Origin: Lasiosphaeria ovina
Lineage: Eukaryota; Ascomycota; Sordariomycetes; Sordariales; Lasiosphaeriaceae
DNA length: 64,000 bases
NCBI GenBank assembly: GCA_033439765.1
Contig: JAULSN010000010.1
Coordinates: 1,302,001 to 1,366,000, forward strand
Direction: 5' to 3'
Shown: piece by piece, positions 21,735 to 32,600 of the stretch
Layout of the letters: each line of letters begins with the position of its first letter
Numbering within the stretch: the first letter of the stretch is position 1
The notes under the pieces: generated by a model
The model's input: only the letters and a program-made list of their open reading frames with translations
Told to the model about the DNA's origin: nothing
The model's database searches: none
Program-made: the position numbers and the translations under genes

Positions 21735-23071
21735 ATGGCTCAAAAGTGTGTCCATCAAGGTTGCGGCAAGACATACACGGATGCAGATGTAGATGAGATC
21801 TGCCGCTACCACCCCGGTCCCCCGGTTTTCCATGAGGGCCAGAAAGGTATGTGGATTACTTCTACATATCCGTGTTGGAAGCTGCCTGCGGTAGCCAACC
21901 CGCCGGCTACAGTGCCTGGCCGACCCCAGTCGCCCACTGCCATGGCAAAGCAGTGAACAGTCTACATACTCACAGCCTTTCTACTCTACAGGATGGAAGT
22001 GCTGCAAGCCGCGTGTTCTCACCTTTGAGGAGTTCATGGCCATAGAGCCCTGCACCGAGGGCAAGCACAGCACAACCGACTTGCCGCCAAAAATCGAAAA
22101 GAAAGAGGCCGACCCCGCGTCCGCGCCCGCGCCGGCTGTTGGGGATTCTGCGAATCCTCCTACTCCTCCTCCTCCCCGTGCTCCCATCTCTGTAGCCCAG
22201 GCTGTCCCCCCACCGCCCCCGCCGGTTCTGGATTCGGAGGATGACGAGGAGAACATCGACATCCCCGACGGCCGCGTCTGCAGGCGGAGAGGCTGTGGTG
22301 CGTCGTACCAAAAGGGGGCCAGCCGGGAAGGGGAGAAGTGTGTGCATCATCCCGGCGCCCCAATCTTCCACGAGGGTAGCAAGGGCTACAGCTGCTGCAA
22401 GCGGCGCGTCCTAGAGTTTGACCAGTTTATGAAGATCGAGGGGTGCAAGACAAAGACCCGGCACTTGTTTGTGGGGAGTGGCAAGAAGGACACGGCGGAT
22501 CAAGACAAGAAAGATGCGGCTGCCTCCGCAGGCGAGGAGGCGCTGGAGACTGTCAGGTGAGTCCCTCCCTATATCTGTGGCAACGGGTCGACCAGAGCCG
22601 CCAGAGTTCCGCAGCCAAGGCTCAGCCAAGGATGGCTGTGCTCCTGCCGGGCAATCCTGGACGACCGTTGTTCCGTTCGTCCCTTTCCGCACCCCACGCC
22701 AACCATTGCGGTACCCTAGCTGACTTCAGTTTCCTTGGCCTCACAGAAACGACTTCTACCAAACTCCGACCTCGGTGATTGCGTCGTTCTTTTTGAAGAA
22801 AATAAACAAGGACACGGCTAAAGTGGAGTTTCGGGAGCAGCAACTGGACCTGGACCTTCTGACCACTGACACCCCGTTGCCCAAACGCTACAAGGCCGAG
22901 GTGCCGCTTTTCGCGCCCATAGACGTGGTCAAGTCGTCGTTCAAAGTGTTGGGCACCAAGCTCGAGGTGACACTGGTCAAGGCTGACGGCAGCTCTTGGC
23001 CGGTATTGCGGAGCGACGATCGGCTAACGGGCGAAATACTGCAAGTTGGCCGAGCCGGGAGGGTCCAGTAG
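21735..23071 (+). CDS. CHORD-CS domain protein (RAR1/CHP1/melusin family, Hsp90 co-chaperone)
   Basis: Three exons: 21735-21846, 21992-22556 and 22747-23071, giving 333 aa. The first CHORD (residues about 5-62) begins CVHQGCGKTY and holds HPGPPVFHEG, GWKCCKPRVLTFEEF and EPCTEGKH. A Pro-rich acidic linker (about 90-130) leads to the second CHORD (about 134-195) with GCGASY, CVHHPGAPIFHEG and GYSCCKRRV. All paired Cys and His zinc ligands appear present. The C-terminal ~105 residues (NDFYQTPTSVIASFF through EILQVGRAGRVQ) form a CS domain, with the VEVSF-like strands and a SSWPVL turn. Fungal and animal members pair CHORD repeats with CS and bind Hsp90 with Sgt1; plant RAR1 is the immunity relative. 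The protein ends soon after the CS core, without the acidic extension of melusin. Confidence 0.94.
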
Positions 23072-25094
23072 GGGCGGGTGTAAGGTCTGTGGCCGCGGCG
23101 AACGACTCGAAATAGCGGTTTGCTTGGCATACACGCCCTCCGATTTTCTCTTGTCATGTTGTCAATGTCTCGGCCAGGACGCTGACCGCCAAGGGCGGCA
23201 TTGGCAGAGCGAGATGTCGCGCAGTAGGAGAGGAAAAGAGAGGGCTTGCAAGGATAGACAAAAGTTTTGGCAAATCCACCTTCGGTAGGTATCCAAACAG
23301 AAAGAGGGAAGAAAAGGCCCGAGAAGCAAAGTATCTTTCTCAGCGCATATAGAGGCCAAGAGATAGGGACATGGGATGCATATACGTACTCTGTGGTGAA
23401 TGCTAGGGTGCGAAGCGCATGCATCCACCCGTGGCTATATGTTCCTGTGAATTGGCGGCCACAAGCTCCAGTCTCGGGGCCTGTCTCGGGGCCTGTCTCG
23501 GGGCCTGTCTCGGGGCCTGTCTTGGGCCCTGTCTTGGCCCTTTACTCCAGTCACACTCACACATTGGGCCGCGATGGGAAACCTGGGTATTCCCCCCATC
23601 AATTGCACATTCTCCCTTCGACAGAGACACACAACTAAAGCCTAGACACCTAGTTTCCGATCCCCAGCAATATGCAGATCCATCCCGTTCCCCGTTCCCG
23701 CCTTGGACTCTCTTAGTTCTTGGCTTCCAAGGGAGTGAGACCAATGGCTTCCGTAACAATCTACGGCCACATTTCATTTCCATTTCACCCATCACGTCAT
23801 ACTGCCCGCCCCGGCGTTCCGGTCCCGTCCTCTGTTCGGGTGATACAGTTATCAATCCAAGCGGCGAGGCCAGGTCAGCTGCCTCGGGTCTCATGTGTGT
23901 CTATGTATGGGTATGTATGTATGTCGGCCTTGTTCTCGCCTCCTTAGGGGTCATTACCATGTATCGCTTACAAGAATAACGGCATATATATGCGTATCTA
24001 TATGCATATTCGAGAACATGCGCCCCCTTCCGTCCTTCAGTTCCCTCCTCCCTTTTAGCAAAAAAAAAAAAAGGACAACGAAAAGAAAAGTAAGAATCAC
24101 ATGCCACGGTGCCCCGTCATGTTTGTTCCGCTCCGTTTCTCTCGGCTTCAGCTCCAGAGTTGTCTCGCAAACTTACATATGCTCTACCGTACACACCCTG
24201 GCTTCGCCCGCCTTGGCAACGTAAACAACACAACAGCCAGTCAGTCACTGCAGTGTGAGCACGCCGTGTCTCGGAGGTCGCGACCGGGCGGTCGGGAAGG
24301 GAAGGGAGGGCCTTTGCTGGTGGTTCTCGTCCGCTGCTTGCCTTGCTCCGTGTATCGCGCGCGAAGTAACGAATCGGGTGTCCGTTGTGTCTCTGTCTCT
24401 CTCTCACTGCCTTGCTCAGCCCAGCCAGGCCCAGGCCCATGGACCGCGCGTCCACGTACATACATACATACACTACATATACATAGATAGGGAATGTGAC
24501 CCAATGTGTCAAGACTGTACCACCGCAAATCTTTTCCCTTCTAGAGTGTTGGGAGAGAAAAAGTAGAGCGGCTCAATGCCGATCATGTAGTGTCGGCGTA
24601 GCGGTGTGGGTATGGGCATGGCTGTGTTATCTGCCCGCCCCCCAGCCGTACGGACGGAGTAGGTAACCCGCAAGCGTTTGTTACTCTACTCTACTGTTAG
24701 TAGATATGTACATACGCGAGACGGCGAGATTCGGCACCATTTCCACCAAACGAAAATGCCATCTGGACCTGAGTAAACAAAAGAATAGTCGACGATAACG
24801 GGGGGGGGCTGGGACCCATGCTATGTGTATCACTCCAGCGCCCGCTAGAAACAAAAATTATGCAGTAAGTTCCATTCCATGATTTCGTAAGCGATTCGCA
24901 AACTTTTGTTGTTGCGCGTGGTCCTGCCTAAGAAAATGATTCCCTCATATGCGTAATCTTGCTATTCCAACCCTGTCATGCTAGTCCATCTAACTCCCGA
25001 GTCATATCCAACGCCGTGGATGTCATGTCACGTTATGTAAACGGACTGTCGCCTAAAAAGTGCAGAAAAAAAAAGTAGAAGACAAACGCCGTCT
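23072..25094. other. Long convergent intergenic region
   Basis: 2.0 kb between the stops of the CHORD gene (+) and the four-TM gene (-). It holds a 12-nt tandem array (23471-23542), an A13 run near 24060 and short TACATA runs near 24460-24485. Open frames across the array are compositional. No gene is supported. Confidence 0.5.
23471..23542. repeat. 12-nt tandem repeat (GTCTCGGGGCCT), six copies
   Basis: Four identical units followed by two diverged ones (GTCTTGGGCCCT, GTCTTGGCCCTT). It lies about 400 bp past the CHORD stop codon, outside any supported gene. Confidence 0.93.
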
Positions 25095-26236
25095 TCAAAC
25101 GGGCGATGTCTCAGGCACCGCTATCCGTACGACGGCCGGCCGCGAATTTTGGGGAACCTGCAGCGTTGCTGACGTTGCTGGCGGCGAGTCGGCCCGGGGA
25201 GGCAAGTCCTTTTCGAAAACGGCCGTCATGGATTTGCGGAACGCGACAATGACTTGCCCGTCCTCTCCGCGGCCGAGAACATTGCCCCTCTCCGGCCTGA
25301 AAGTGCCCGGGTCTTCCAGGAAGCGCAGGATTGGCGAGCCGTCGGGCGTGTAGCCGATCAGCGTAGCCTTGAACTCGGCGTCCTCCTTCTCGCTCTCCTC
25401 GCCGAGGATGGTATTCCTAGGGGGGTCCGTTAGCATACAGCTTTGATTGGGGTAGATGAGGGCGATTAGACTTACTCCCGACTCATAGGAAGGCCGTTCG
25501 TCAAAACCCTGTCCGTTTGGTTTACGGTGTAGCTGCTGGCCTCCGACAGGCCCCTTTGCGTGCCTGTGCTTCTTGACCTGACTCTCTTCACGCGCTTTCG
25601 CATGGCTACGTGGACTGCGTGGCCGAGTCCGGCGACGACTAGAACGGGAGTCCCGAGAGCCAGAGCCCAGGGCCTAGAGTGATGTGTCAAAGAATGAAAC
25701 ACGCAGCGGAAGGTAGTATGGGCACTTACGGGTTCTTGTTCCCGCGGAGAGAGTTGAAGACGGCAAGCAGGATGCCAAAGATGGCGATCAACGAGCCGAC
25801 CTGCATCATCGTCCACGTTGACCAGTATAGTGACATGAGGTCCTCGCCATCACAGAACTGGAGCGCCATCAACATGAAGACTTCCATGACGACCGACGTG
25901 ACAGATATGGCTGCGTATATGGCGCAGACAAACATGCACCTCTTCATCCTGTGCCTGTGTTCGCGAGAGTCGGGTTCGAGCGTAGACGCCTTTTCCAAAT
26001 CACTTTGGGAGTCGTCAGCCACACAAAGCAAGACGAAAAGGGAGAGAGAGAGAAGGAGAGAGGGGGAGAGAAAACGCTAACCCGCTATATTTGAACGCAG
26101 CTAGAAACAGCATCATGATAACAAGAATGAATAGAATCCAGTAAATAGCATCGAACGTTCGCCTGCCTAATTGAGAAGCGAAAGCGGCATAGTGCTGGCA
26201 CTGAGCAGGATCGATGGGGTTATAGCCGCCGGCCAT
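25095..26236 (-). CDS. Four-transmembrane fungal membrane protein, unknown function, 315 aa
   Basis: Four exons: 26236-26082, 26002-25730, 25673-25476 and 25416-25095. Phases join and donors are GTTAGC, GTAAGT and GTAAGT. The protein starts MAGGYNPIDPAQCQHYAAFA. Hydrophobic segments sit at about 31-49, 74-99, 115-135 and 145-166, the last followed by a strongly basic loop (RKRVKRVRSRS). The C-terminal 150 residues are soluble and include a folded-looking block (AEFKATLIGYTPDGSPILRF, VLGRGEDGQVIVAFRKSM). The tetraspan layout with a cytosolic tail suggests a plasma-membrane or endomembrane protein. I do not recognise a characterised family. Intron 1 has an AAAG acceptor, the only AG available in that interval. 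Confidence 0.8.
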
Positions 26237-26985
26237 GGTCGTCGTGCGGTCTCTGGCTGCTGTGGTGTGAGAGTGAATGAGGAATTAGAAAAAGTAAAAC
26301 GACTGTCAGGTCAGAGTCACTCAAGTGAAGCTATTCGCGGTCGAGACGGTGTGTCTGGTAAGTGGCTTATTTGCACCCTGGAATGGGGGACGGTACTTGT
26401 ATTTGAACAACGAAGCCCGAGGGCGTACAAGAACGGTACAGTACAAAGGGGTGTGACGCAGAGGTATAATTCATACCGGAGACCGGGGTCATGCTTGTAC
26501 CCAATGTTACAAACGGCATCTGAATCGTGCGGGTTGGTCTCAAGTCATTGGATTCATGGCTAAGGTGAGTGCTAGGTGGGGGTAGCGTCGACGGGGTTTA
26601 GGGACGAAAGCTCCACCAGACGCGCTGGCTGTGTAGGCGCATGGAAAGCCGCAGGGAGAAGCCACGCAAACATACCGTGCGGAAGACGACTGGTCTCGGC
26701 TCCCAGCCTCGGCGCGTTGCAATCCTTGATTGATATCTGCTGCTCGATCTCTTGGCATCCTCGGCGGACTGCGGCAGAGCCCCCCGCCGATCACTAGCTC
26801 AGCGGTCAGGAAGTTGGGCCAAGAACACCGGGTCCGAAGACGACGATCAAAGTTTCCGCAAGTCTCGGCACAGCGGTGCCAAGACCGTTCTGGGGCCAGA
26901 TCCTTGGCTTTATGTCTCTCCCTCCATTGCTCTCTCTCTCCCTTTCTCGCATCTCTTTCTCTCCCCGACCCAAGGCCCGCACAAT
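26237..26985. other. Intergenic between tandem minus-strand genes
   Basis: 749 bp holding the four-TM gene's promoter and the 3' end of the mitochondrial 453-aa gene. There is a pyrimidine-rich CTCTCTCTC stretch at 26911-26965. No gene is seen. Confidence 0.55.
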
Positions 26986-28347
26986 CTAGTTCATGCCCGG
27001 CATGAGCTCCACCGCGTCCAGGATCATACTCTTTCTTAATATAAATTCTCGGAGCAACATGAATTCCTCCCCTTCCTCTTCCCCGTATCGGGATGCTTGG
27101 GAGAAGCCAAACCCGCAGGCAACCTTGTCGAGTGCAGCCCGCTGTTCCTCGTAGAGCCACCTGTGGACGAGCGGAGTGCCGGGCGCCCAAGTGACGCGCT
27201 TCATCTGGTCATTTGCCGTTGTCAAGGCCACGATGCCAATTGTGCCAGTAAACCCAACGTAGGCGAGGATTCCCACAAATGCCATGTTGGTGGCCAAGGC
27301 CGGCTCGAGGGAATCTTGCAGGAGCGCGAGGTTTGTGGCGAGAATGTAGGCGGCAACGGGCACCGCTCCAGCGACGGATATGGGCAGTAGCGCCCTCTTA
27401 ACAATCTTGGATCGTAAAAAAGCTTTGGTGGCGTACGCGTTCTCCACAACGCCGACGGCTGCATCGAGGTGCTTGGCCTCGATTGCCGTGTTGAGAGCGG
27501 TTTCAGCGACGGCTTGCTCTATGGCGGTTTGGATCTTGTTGGGATTTGCCTTCACGTATTCGATGGACCCCGCGACAAGCCGGGGATTAGGCTTGGTTGC
27601 GTAGAGCTCCAAGACGTACGGGAGCGTCTCCGGCCTGCCAAGGCGGGCCTGGAGCTGGACATACTCGTCAAGCACTTGCGGGGTGATGGAAACAGCGGGG
27701 TGGGAGACGATGGCGTAAGCAGCATTGGAAATCCTCTTCATGACGTCTTCCGGCCGCAGCGGAGATGGGTCTGTCTGGTCAAGGCTGTCGGTGGCAGGGC
27801 TCTTGGAGCGCCTGTCCAGGTCCAGCAGACGCGAGGCTGAGGCAGGGATCTGAGAAGGTTTTTGGGCATCCAAGATCAGCCTCAAGTCGGGCTTGGCACA
27901 GGCGCGTAGAGCGGTAAGCGTCGTGTGTTCCGAGGGGATGCCCTGCTGGGCCAGAAATGCCTTGGTGACACGGTCGACGGCAGCAACGAGCTCCGCCAGG
28001 TCTGCAGCGGGGGACTGCGGCTTTAAGGAAGGACGAGGACGGGGAGTGCCATGCTCGCCGTCCTGACTGCTAGACTGGGGGACGTTTTGGTTCTTGGGGG
28101 CTGGGGGTGTTTGGGGCCGTTTGGCAGCCTTTAGACACGGCTGTGAGGTTGCGAACAGGCGGGCAGCTCTGGGGGCGGTTGGGACGGGTTCATCTGCCCT
28201 AGCCAGGCGTCGGCTGGCGTGCAGTGTCACAAAGAAGCGCTTGCTCGACTGCTTCGACTGTTGCAGTGCCAGTGCTTGCTGCCTGTTGACAAGACCGCAG
28301 ATCTGGCAAAGGCGCGGCGCTGGGCCGGAAGGATACGGGCGGAGCAT
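26986..28347 (-). CDS. Predicted mitochondrial inner-membrane protein, unknown function, 453 aa
   Basis: Intronless. The first ~75 residues are basic and hydroxylated (SSKRFFVTLHASRRLARA, RAARLFATSQP), as in mitochondrial presequences. Residues about 205-300 contain helical repeats (ITPQVLDEYVQLQARLGRPETLPYVLELYATKP) reminiscent of TPR/PPR helices. Two transmembrane segments follow at about 320-343 and 355-377, then a conserved matrix- or IMS-facing tail: ANDQMKRVTWAPGTPLVHRWLYEEQRAALDKVA and EEGEEFMLLREFI. I recognise this architecture from uncharacterised filamentous-fungal proteins but cannot name a studied homologue. A (CACCAG)9 repeat on the sense strand sits about 46-100 nt upstream of the ATG, probably in the leader. 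Confidence 0.8.
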   Translation of the reverse strand: MLRPYPSGPAPRLCQICGLVNRQQALALQQSKQSSKRFFVTLHASRRLARADEPVPTAPRAARLFATSQPCLKAAKRPQTPPAPKNQNVPQSSSQDGEHGTPRPRPSLKPQSPAADLAELVAAVDRVTKAFLAQQGIPSEHTTLTALRACAKPDLRLILDAQKPSQIPASASRLLDLDRRSKSPATDSLDQTDPSPLRPEDVMKRISNAAYAIVSHPAVSITPQVLDEYVQLQARLGRPETLPYVLELYATKPNPRLVAGSIEYVKANPNKIQTAIEQAVAETALNTAIEAKHLDAAVGVVENAYATKAFLRSKIVKRALLPISVAGAVPVAAYILATNLALLQDSLEPALATNMAFVGILAYVGFTGTIGIVALTTANDQMKRVTWAPGTPLVHRWLYEEQRAALDKVACGFGFSQASRYGEEEGEEFMLLREFILRKSMILDAVELMPGMN

Positions 28348-29768
28348 GCTGGGCTGGTGGTCGGGCTGGCCAGGCTGGCCAGGCTGGTCAGGCTGGTGCT
28401 GGTGCTGGTGCTGGTGCTGGTGCTGGTGCTGGTGCTGGTGCTGGTGCTTGTTCTGGTGCTAGTGCCCGTGCTGATAATGCCCGTGATATCTCACGCAGAG
28501 TTCCAGTCTCAGTCCCAGACCCGGTCCCAGTCGCAGTCGCAGTTGGCCCGAGGTCCCTCCCGGCAATTGGCCGGTTACGTATCTGTCCACAGCGATGCAA
28601 CGGAGTGCAATTGAGACGGACAGCAGTACCACCGAATAATAGCGGGGTACAAGTTGCAGAGAGACACTCGGGACGGTGAGAATATGGAGATGGGAAAAAT
28701 AATATGCTCGGAAGCAGGTGAGCGCGTTGGAGTCAAAAGAGAGCTCTCCTGGCCCTAGAAAGTCGATCGCGCAGATCCTTGCATTGGCTTGGGATGGTTG
28801 TGTTGCTCACCTGCAGTTCAAGAGTCCTCTAACTCGATTGGGTAGCATCTCCACCAAAACTCTTTAACTGTGGCCGCCCATTGGTTCGTTGTCACGCCGC
28901 ATAAAGGAGCCTCTTGAGTCTCTCGAAACCCATGTTTTGCAACGCAAGAGGAGTCTCTCAGTCAAGTCAGTTTGCTTTATTTTCGTCATCCGAATTTCCT
29001 ACATCTCAAACATCTAGCCGTGGATCCATAGTAGTCTGAACTCTGGAATTTTCTAGAGTACGTAGTGGACATGTCTGAAGGCACAGTTCGATGCACAGTC
29101 CAGAGACTGTGTGTAAAACTCGAATCTAATACGGGGCACATACCCCGTACGCTGACCCCGTACGCTGGCAGCAAGATGGTATAAGGGGCTCTCGGCCGTA
29201 TTCAACCTCGTAGTCAAGTCTAGAAGGGGGTAGATGGGGTTTGGACTGGGATAGATCCAACGGGCTGTTAGCTAGTAGGCCCAGAAGCAACCGGACGGCT
29301 TCCAGGAAAGTGGTGGTGAACGCCGTTGCTTCTGCCCTTTGGGACTTGGGTTTGCATTCCCCACACTGTCTGGTCTCCTGCCAGACCTTTCTAAGTGCGC
29401 CCTGAGTTTTGCGCACGGTGCCGGGGCTGAGCAAACACCCATCAGCTTAGTGACGCAAGCTTGCCAAGGCATCCAACCCTCTGGAAATCAACGGGCTTCA
29501 GAGCTGCTGCACTGTACATTCCCTAACAACCCCAAGCCCATCGCAGCTCGTTCGTTCGACCTCACCACCACACCACCTCCTCCTCCGTACATAGCGATCA
29601 TCGGGCAGGAGAGTTACAGGAGCGGTCAGCTTGTTCTGAATTGCTATCACAATTATACCGAGCCGACAAATATCGTTGCGCATTAGTTTACACTTCTAGC
29701 GCCGACCAGCCCGACGCGGCCCAAGATCGTCGACATCGCCTCTCTCTTCCACGACACCCATCACAATC
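28348..29768. promoter_or_regulatory. Divergent promoter region, mitochondrial 453-aa gene / verprolin
   Basis: 1.42 kb between divergent start codons. It includes the hexanucleotide array and a C-rich, CACCACACCACC-type tract at 29562-29588 in the verprolin leader. No further gene is supported. Confidence 0.5.
28393..28446. repeat. CTGGTG hexanucleotide repeat, nine perfect copies
   Basis: 54 nt of perfect CTGGTG units, preceded by CCAGGCTGG-type units from about 28370. It lies in the leader or promoter of the minus-strand 453-aa gene. Confidence 0.95.
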
Positions 29769-31423
29769 ATGCCGCCTCCCCCACCACCTCCTCCTCCACC
29801 GCCTCCGGGCTTCGGCGGTTCTCCTCCTCCGCCTCCACCTCCGCCACCGGGTTTTGGCGGTTCCCCTCCTCCGCCGCCGCCGCCGCCCGGAGGAGCAAGT
29901 CTGCCAGCCCGGCCGCCTGCTGGGTTGCCAAGCAGAGTGCGTGATATGCTCTCCAGACGTCCGGTGGATATGGATAGACCTCGCTAACGTCGTTCCAGGG
30001 AGCTTTGCTTTCAGATATCTCCAAAGGCAGAGCGCTCAGGAAGGCCGTTACTAATGATCGATCTGCGCCATTGGTTGCCGCCGGCGGCGCCTCGTCGCCC
30101 GCCGTCCCCGCCCTTTCCCCCTTAGGGGCGCCTTCGGTTCCTGGAACCCCAAGATCTCCTGCTCGATCGCCCGGGAACCTCGCGCCCCCTGTCCCCGGAA
30201 TCCGCGCAAGGAGCAACAGCGACACGGGCGACAGACAACAGCAGACGGCCGCGTCAAGCATTGAGAGCCCGCCCCAGCTAGCCGGTCTGTTTGCTGGCGG
30301 CATACCAAAGCTGCGCAAGACGGGAGGCGGCGTGGATACTGGCGGTAAGGAGTGGTTGCCCGTCCTGATTGTCCTCATATATATCTAACGATTTTGTCTG
30401 CCAGCAAACCAAGAGTCTTCGTATCTTTCAGACCCCGAGTCATCGTCGAGGTCGGCACCGAAGCCGCCCAGCTTTTCTCCAAGGCCACCTCCGGGAGCCG
30501 CGCCCGCCATTCCGGGCAGACCATTGCTCCCAGGCTCTGTCACCAGCCCAACGTTTCACCCTTCGATCGCGAATCTAAGAAGGACAGCGAACTCTGAAGC
30601 CCCAAGGCCGCTATCATCGGCCTCCATGATGGCGTCACACAAGGGCCGTCCTCCCCCCATCGGCAAGAAGCCCCCACTGCCTCCGGGCAGGAAACCGTCG
30701 TCGTCGATATCTTTGGCTCCGCCGCCTCTTCCTGGTGCGCCTGCGCCGCCCCCTCCTTTTTCTCCGCCCCCTCTACCCGTGTCGTCACCGCCCGCATCGT
30801 CTGCGCCTTCACTCCCCCCGGCACCCCCGCCCCCACCTCCCGCCACCGCGCCGCGCCCGCCGCCCGCGCCGGCCCGGACACAACTGCCTCCTCCACCACC
30901 ACCATCATCTGCACCACCCACCAACTTCTCCCAGAGCGTGTTCGCCGTACAGGCTGCTCTCCGCGCGTCTGCGGCCTCATCATCACCATCGGCAGCACCG
31001 CCCCCGCCGCCTCCGCCTCCAAGAGATGCGTACCGCTCAGCACCAAGTCCACCACTCTCGGCCCCGGCACCTCCTCCTCCACCGCCGCCTTCAGCGCCCG
31101 CTCCTCCTCCTTCCATTTCGTATTCTGCCTCCAGCGCGTCGGCTCGGTCTCACACGCCGGGTTCCATACGCTCCGCGTTGCTTGACCCTAGCAGCTTCAC
31201 ACTCGCGCCAAATGGAAGCGGTGCCAAGACTCCAAGCCCGACCCGGAATGTCTCAAATCCTCCAGGCCCAGCTCCAGGCGGCGCCAGGTATGTTGTGCAG
31301 GATTCACGATGGAAGTTCATCTTTGAAGACAAGTTTCCGAAACCGCGTGATTTTGTGGGCGGCCAGAGGCGCTATCGTGCGGGACGCGGCAGCAGTGTGC
31401 CGCTGGACTTGAGTGCATTTTGA
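29769..31423 (+). CDS. vrp1: Verprolin / WASP-interacting protein (WIP) homologue
   Basis: Three exons: 29769-29936, 29999-30344 and 30405-31423, giving 510 aa. The protein opens with poly-Pro blocks separated by two GFGGS units. Intron 1 lies directly before the WH2 actin-binding motif GALLSDISKGRALRKAVTND (residues 57-76), which matches verprolin/WIP closely. The middle is Pro/Ser-rich with many PPPPLP-like profilin and SH3 sites. The C-terminus (RYVVQDSRWKFIFEDKF then PKPRDF and a GSSVPLDL end) is the Las17/WASP-binding region. Verprolin recruits actin monomers and Las17/WASP to endocytic actin patches and polarised growth sites. The domain order is complete, so it should be functional. 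Proline-rich out-of-frame ORFs overlap it on both strands and are shadows. Confidence 0.93.
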
Positions 31424-31712
31424 GTGGTGGTTTAGATTGTTTGGAAGAGGCTGGAACCTCGAGTCTTCGATTTGTCACGATAGGTGCATTCAGCTCGCGT
31501 CTAGAGGGGTGGATGTCTCTACGGACAGTGGGTTGTTCCTCGCAACTAGCGCAAGAAGATTAGGGCGCGAAGTAGCTACGTACACTGCGGTGAATTCAAG
31601 GCAAACTAAACTGCCTCGTTATGTCGTCAATTCAAGCGAGTAATGCCGAATCCCATCTCTCGAACCTTGGGTATGTGAAGGTAGTGTTGCCTTGATGCTA
31701 TATGATACGGGC

Positions 31713-31940
31713 AGGGATGGATATGTATCTTTTCCCCATACGTTTACGGATATGCTTGTTCTTGTTCAGCAAGAGCAGACATGGCAAAACTATGCGTTGT
31801 GACAGTGACTGTCTGGTAGATACTCCAGGATGCGGGTGTTAGGGATGGATGTGTATCATTTCCCCATGCGTTTACAGATATTCTTGTTCAGCAAGAGTAG
31901 ATGTGGCAAAGCTGTACATTAAGCTATGACTGTCTGGTAG
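31713..31940. repeat. Imperfect direct duplication, two ~100-bp copies
   Basis: Copy A is about 31713-31819 and copy B about 31841-31940. Both run from AGGGATGGATRTGTATC through TTCCCCATRCGTTTACRGATAT, GTTCAGCAAGAG and end GACTGTCTGGTAG. Many differences are transitions, and copy A has an extra CTTGTT unit. There is a 21-bp spacer. Confidence 0.85.
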
Positions 31941-32212
31941 GGTTTCATCTCACCATGAATCAGGCCAAAAGAGAGGCAGCGAATGCACCCATACACTATG
32001 AACATAGATAAGGTAGACAATGGGTATTGAGCGGGGTGACTAACAACAAACTACCTAAGGATCGTCGAAGCAAATTCGTAAAGACATCAATAACCAAGGC
32101 ATGTTCACATGACAGACTGACTGGTAGACAGACAGATACAGAGACAAAACGGCATATTCGCATATTCGCACATGCCAACACAAAGACAGACAAGGCCGTC
32201 GACAACACGCTC

Positions 32213-32214
<2 letters not shown>

Positions 32215-32242
<28 letters not shown>
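32215..32242. repeat. AGAC tetranucleotide repeat, seven copies
   Basis: Seven perfect AGAC units, followed by two copies of ATAGTCAGAC. Confidence 0.95.
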
Positions 32243-32243
<1 letters not shown>

Positions 32244-32600
32244 TAGTCAGACATAGTCAGACACATTGGAGAAAGCCCAAGAGCACGCATAGGAAACCAC
32301 GCCCCAGAGAACATGGACGCAGATTCACACACGAATACAAGATAACAGCACGTCCCAACAGAAGTCACAATCAATACCGCAGAGCAATCATAAGAGGACC
32401 AGGTCCAAGGAAGGAGCAGAAAGAGAAGTTGGGACGAGGAAGGAAGGAGAGAGGAGAGAGATGATAGGCAAAGAGATGACAGGCAGAGAGAGAGAGAAAG
32501 AAAGAGGCCGGCGGGATTGATAGAGAGAGGCTGGCGGGGGTGGATTGGAGAGGGGGGGTGTCGACCGGCAAACAAGCAGCGAGCGGGCGATTGAAGGCAA

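Larger units (their letters stand above)
31424..32600. other. Convergent intergenic region with repeats
   Basis: 1.18 kb between the stops of verprolin (+) and the 381-aa gene (-). It holds an imperfect ~100-bp direct duplication (31713-31940), an AGAC array (32215-32242) and purine-rich sequence from 32400 to 32560. Nothing coding is supported. Confidence 0.6.

Noticed and set aside
23403..23979. Overlapping frames on both strands with GACLGACLG or SGPVSGPVSG repeats
   Set aside because: They are translations of the 12-nt tandem array.
30540..31116. Minus-strand Gly-rich frames opposite verprolin
   Set aside because: Reverse translation of proline codons; verprolin's WH2 and C-terminal motifs fix the real strand.
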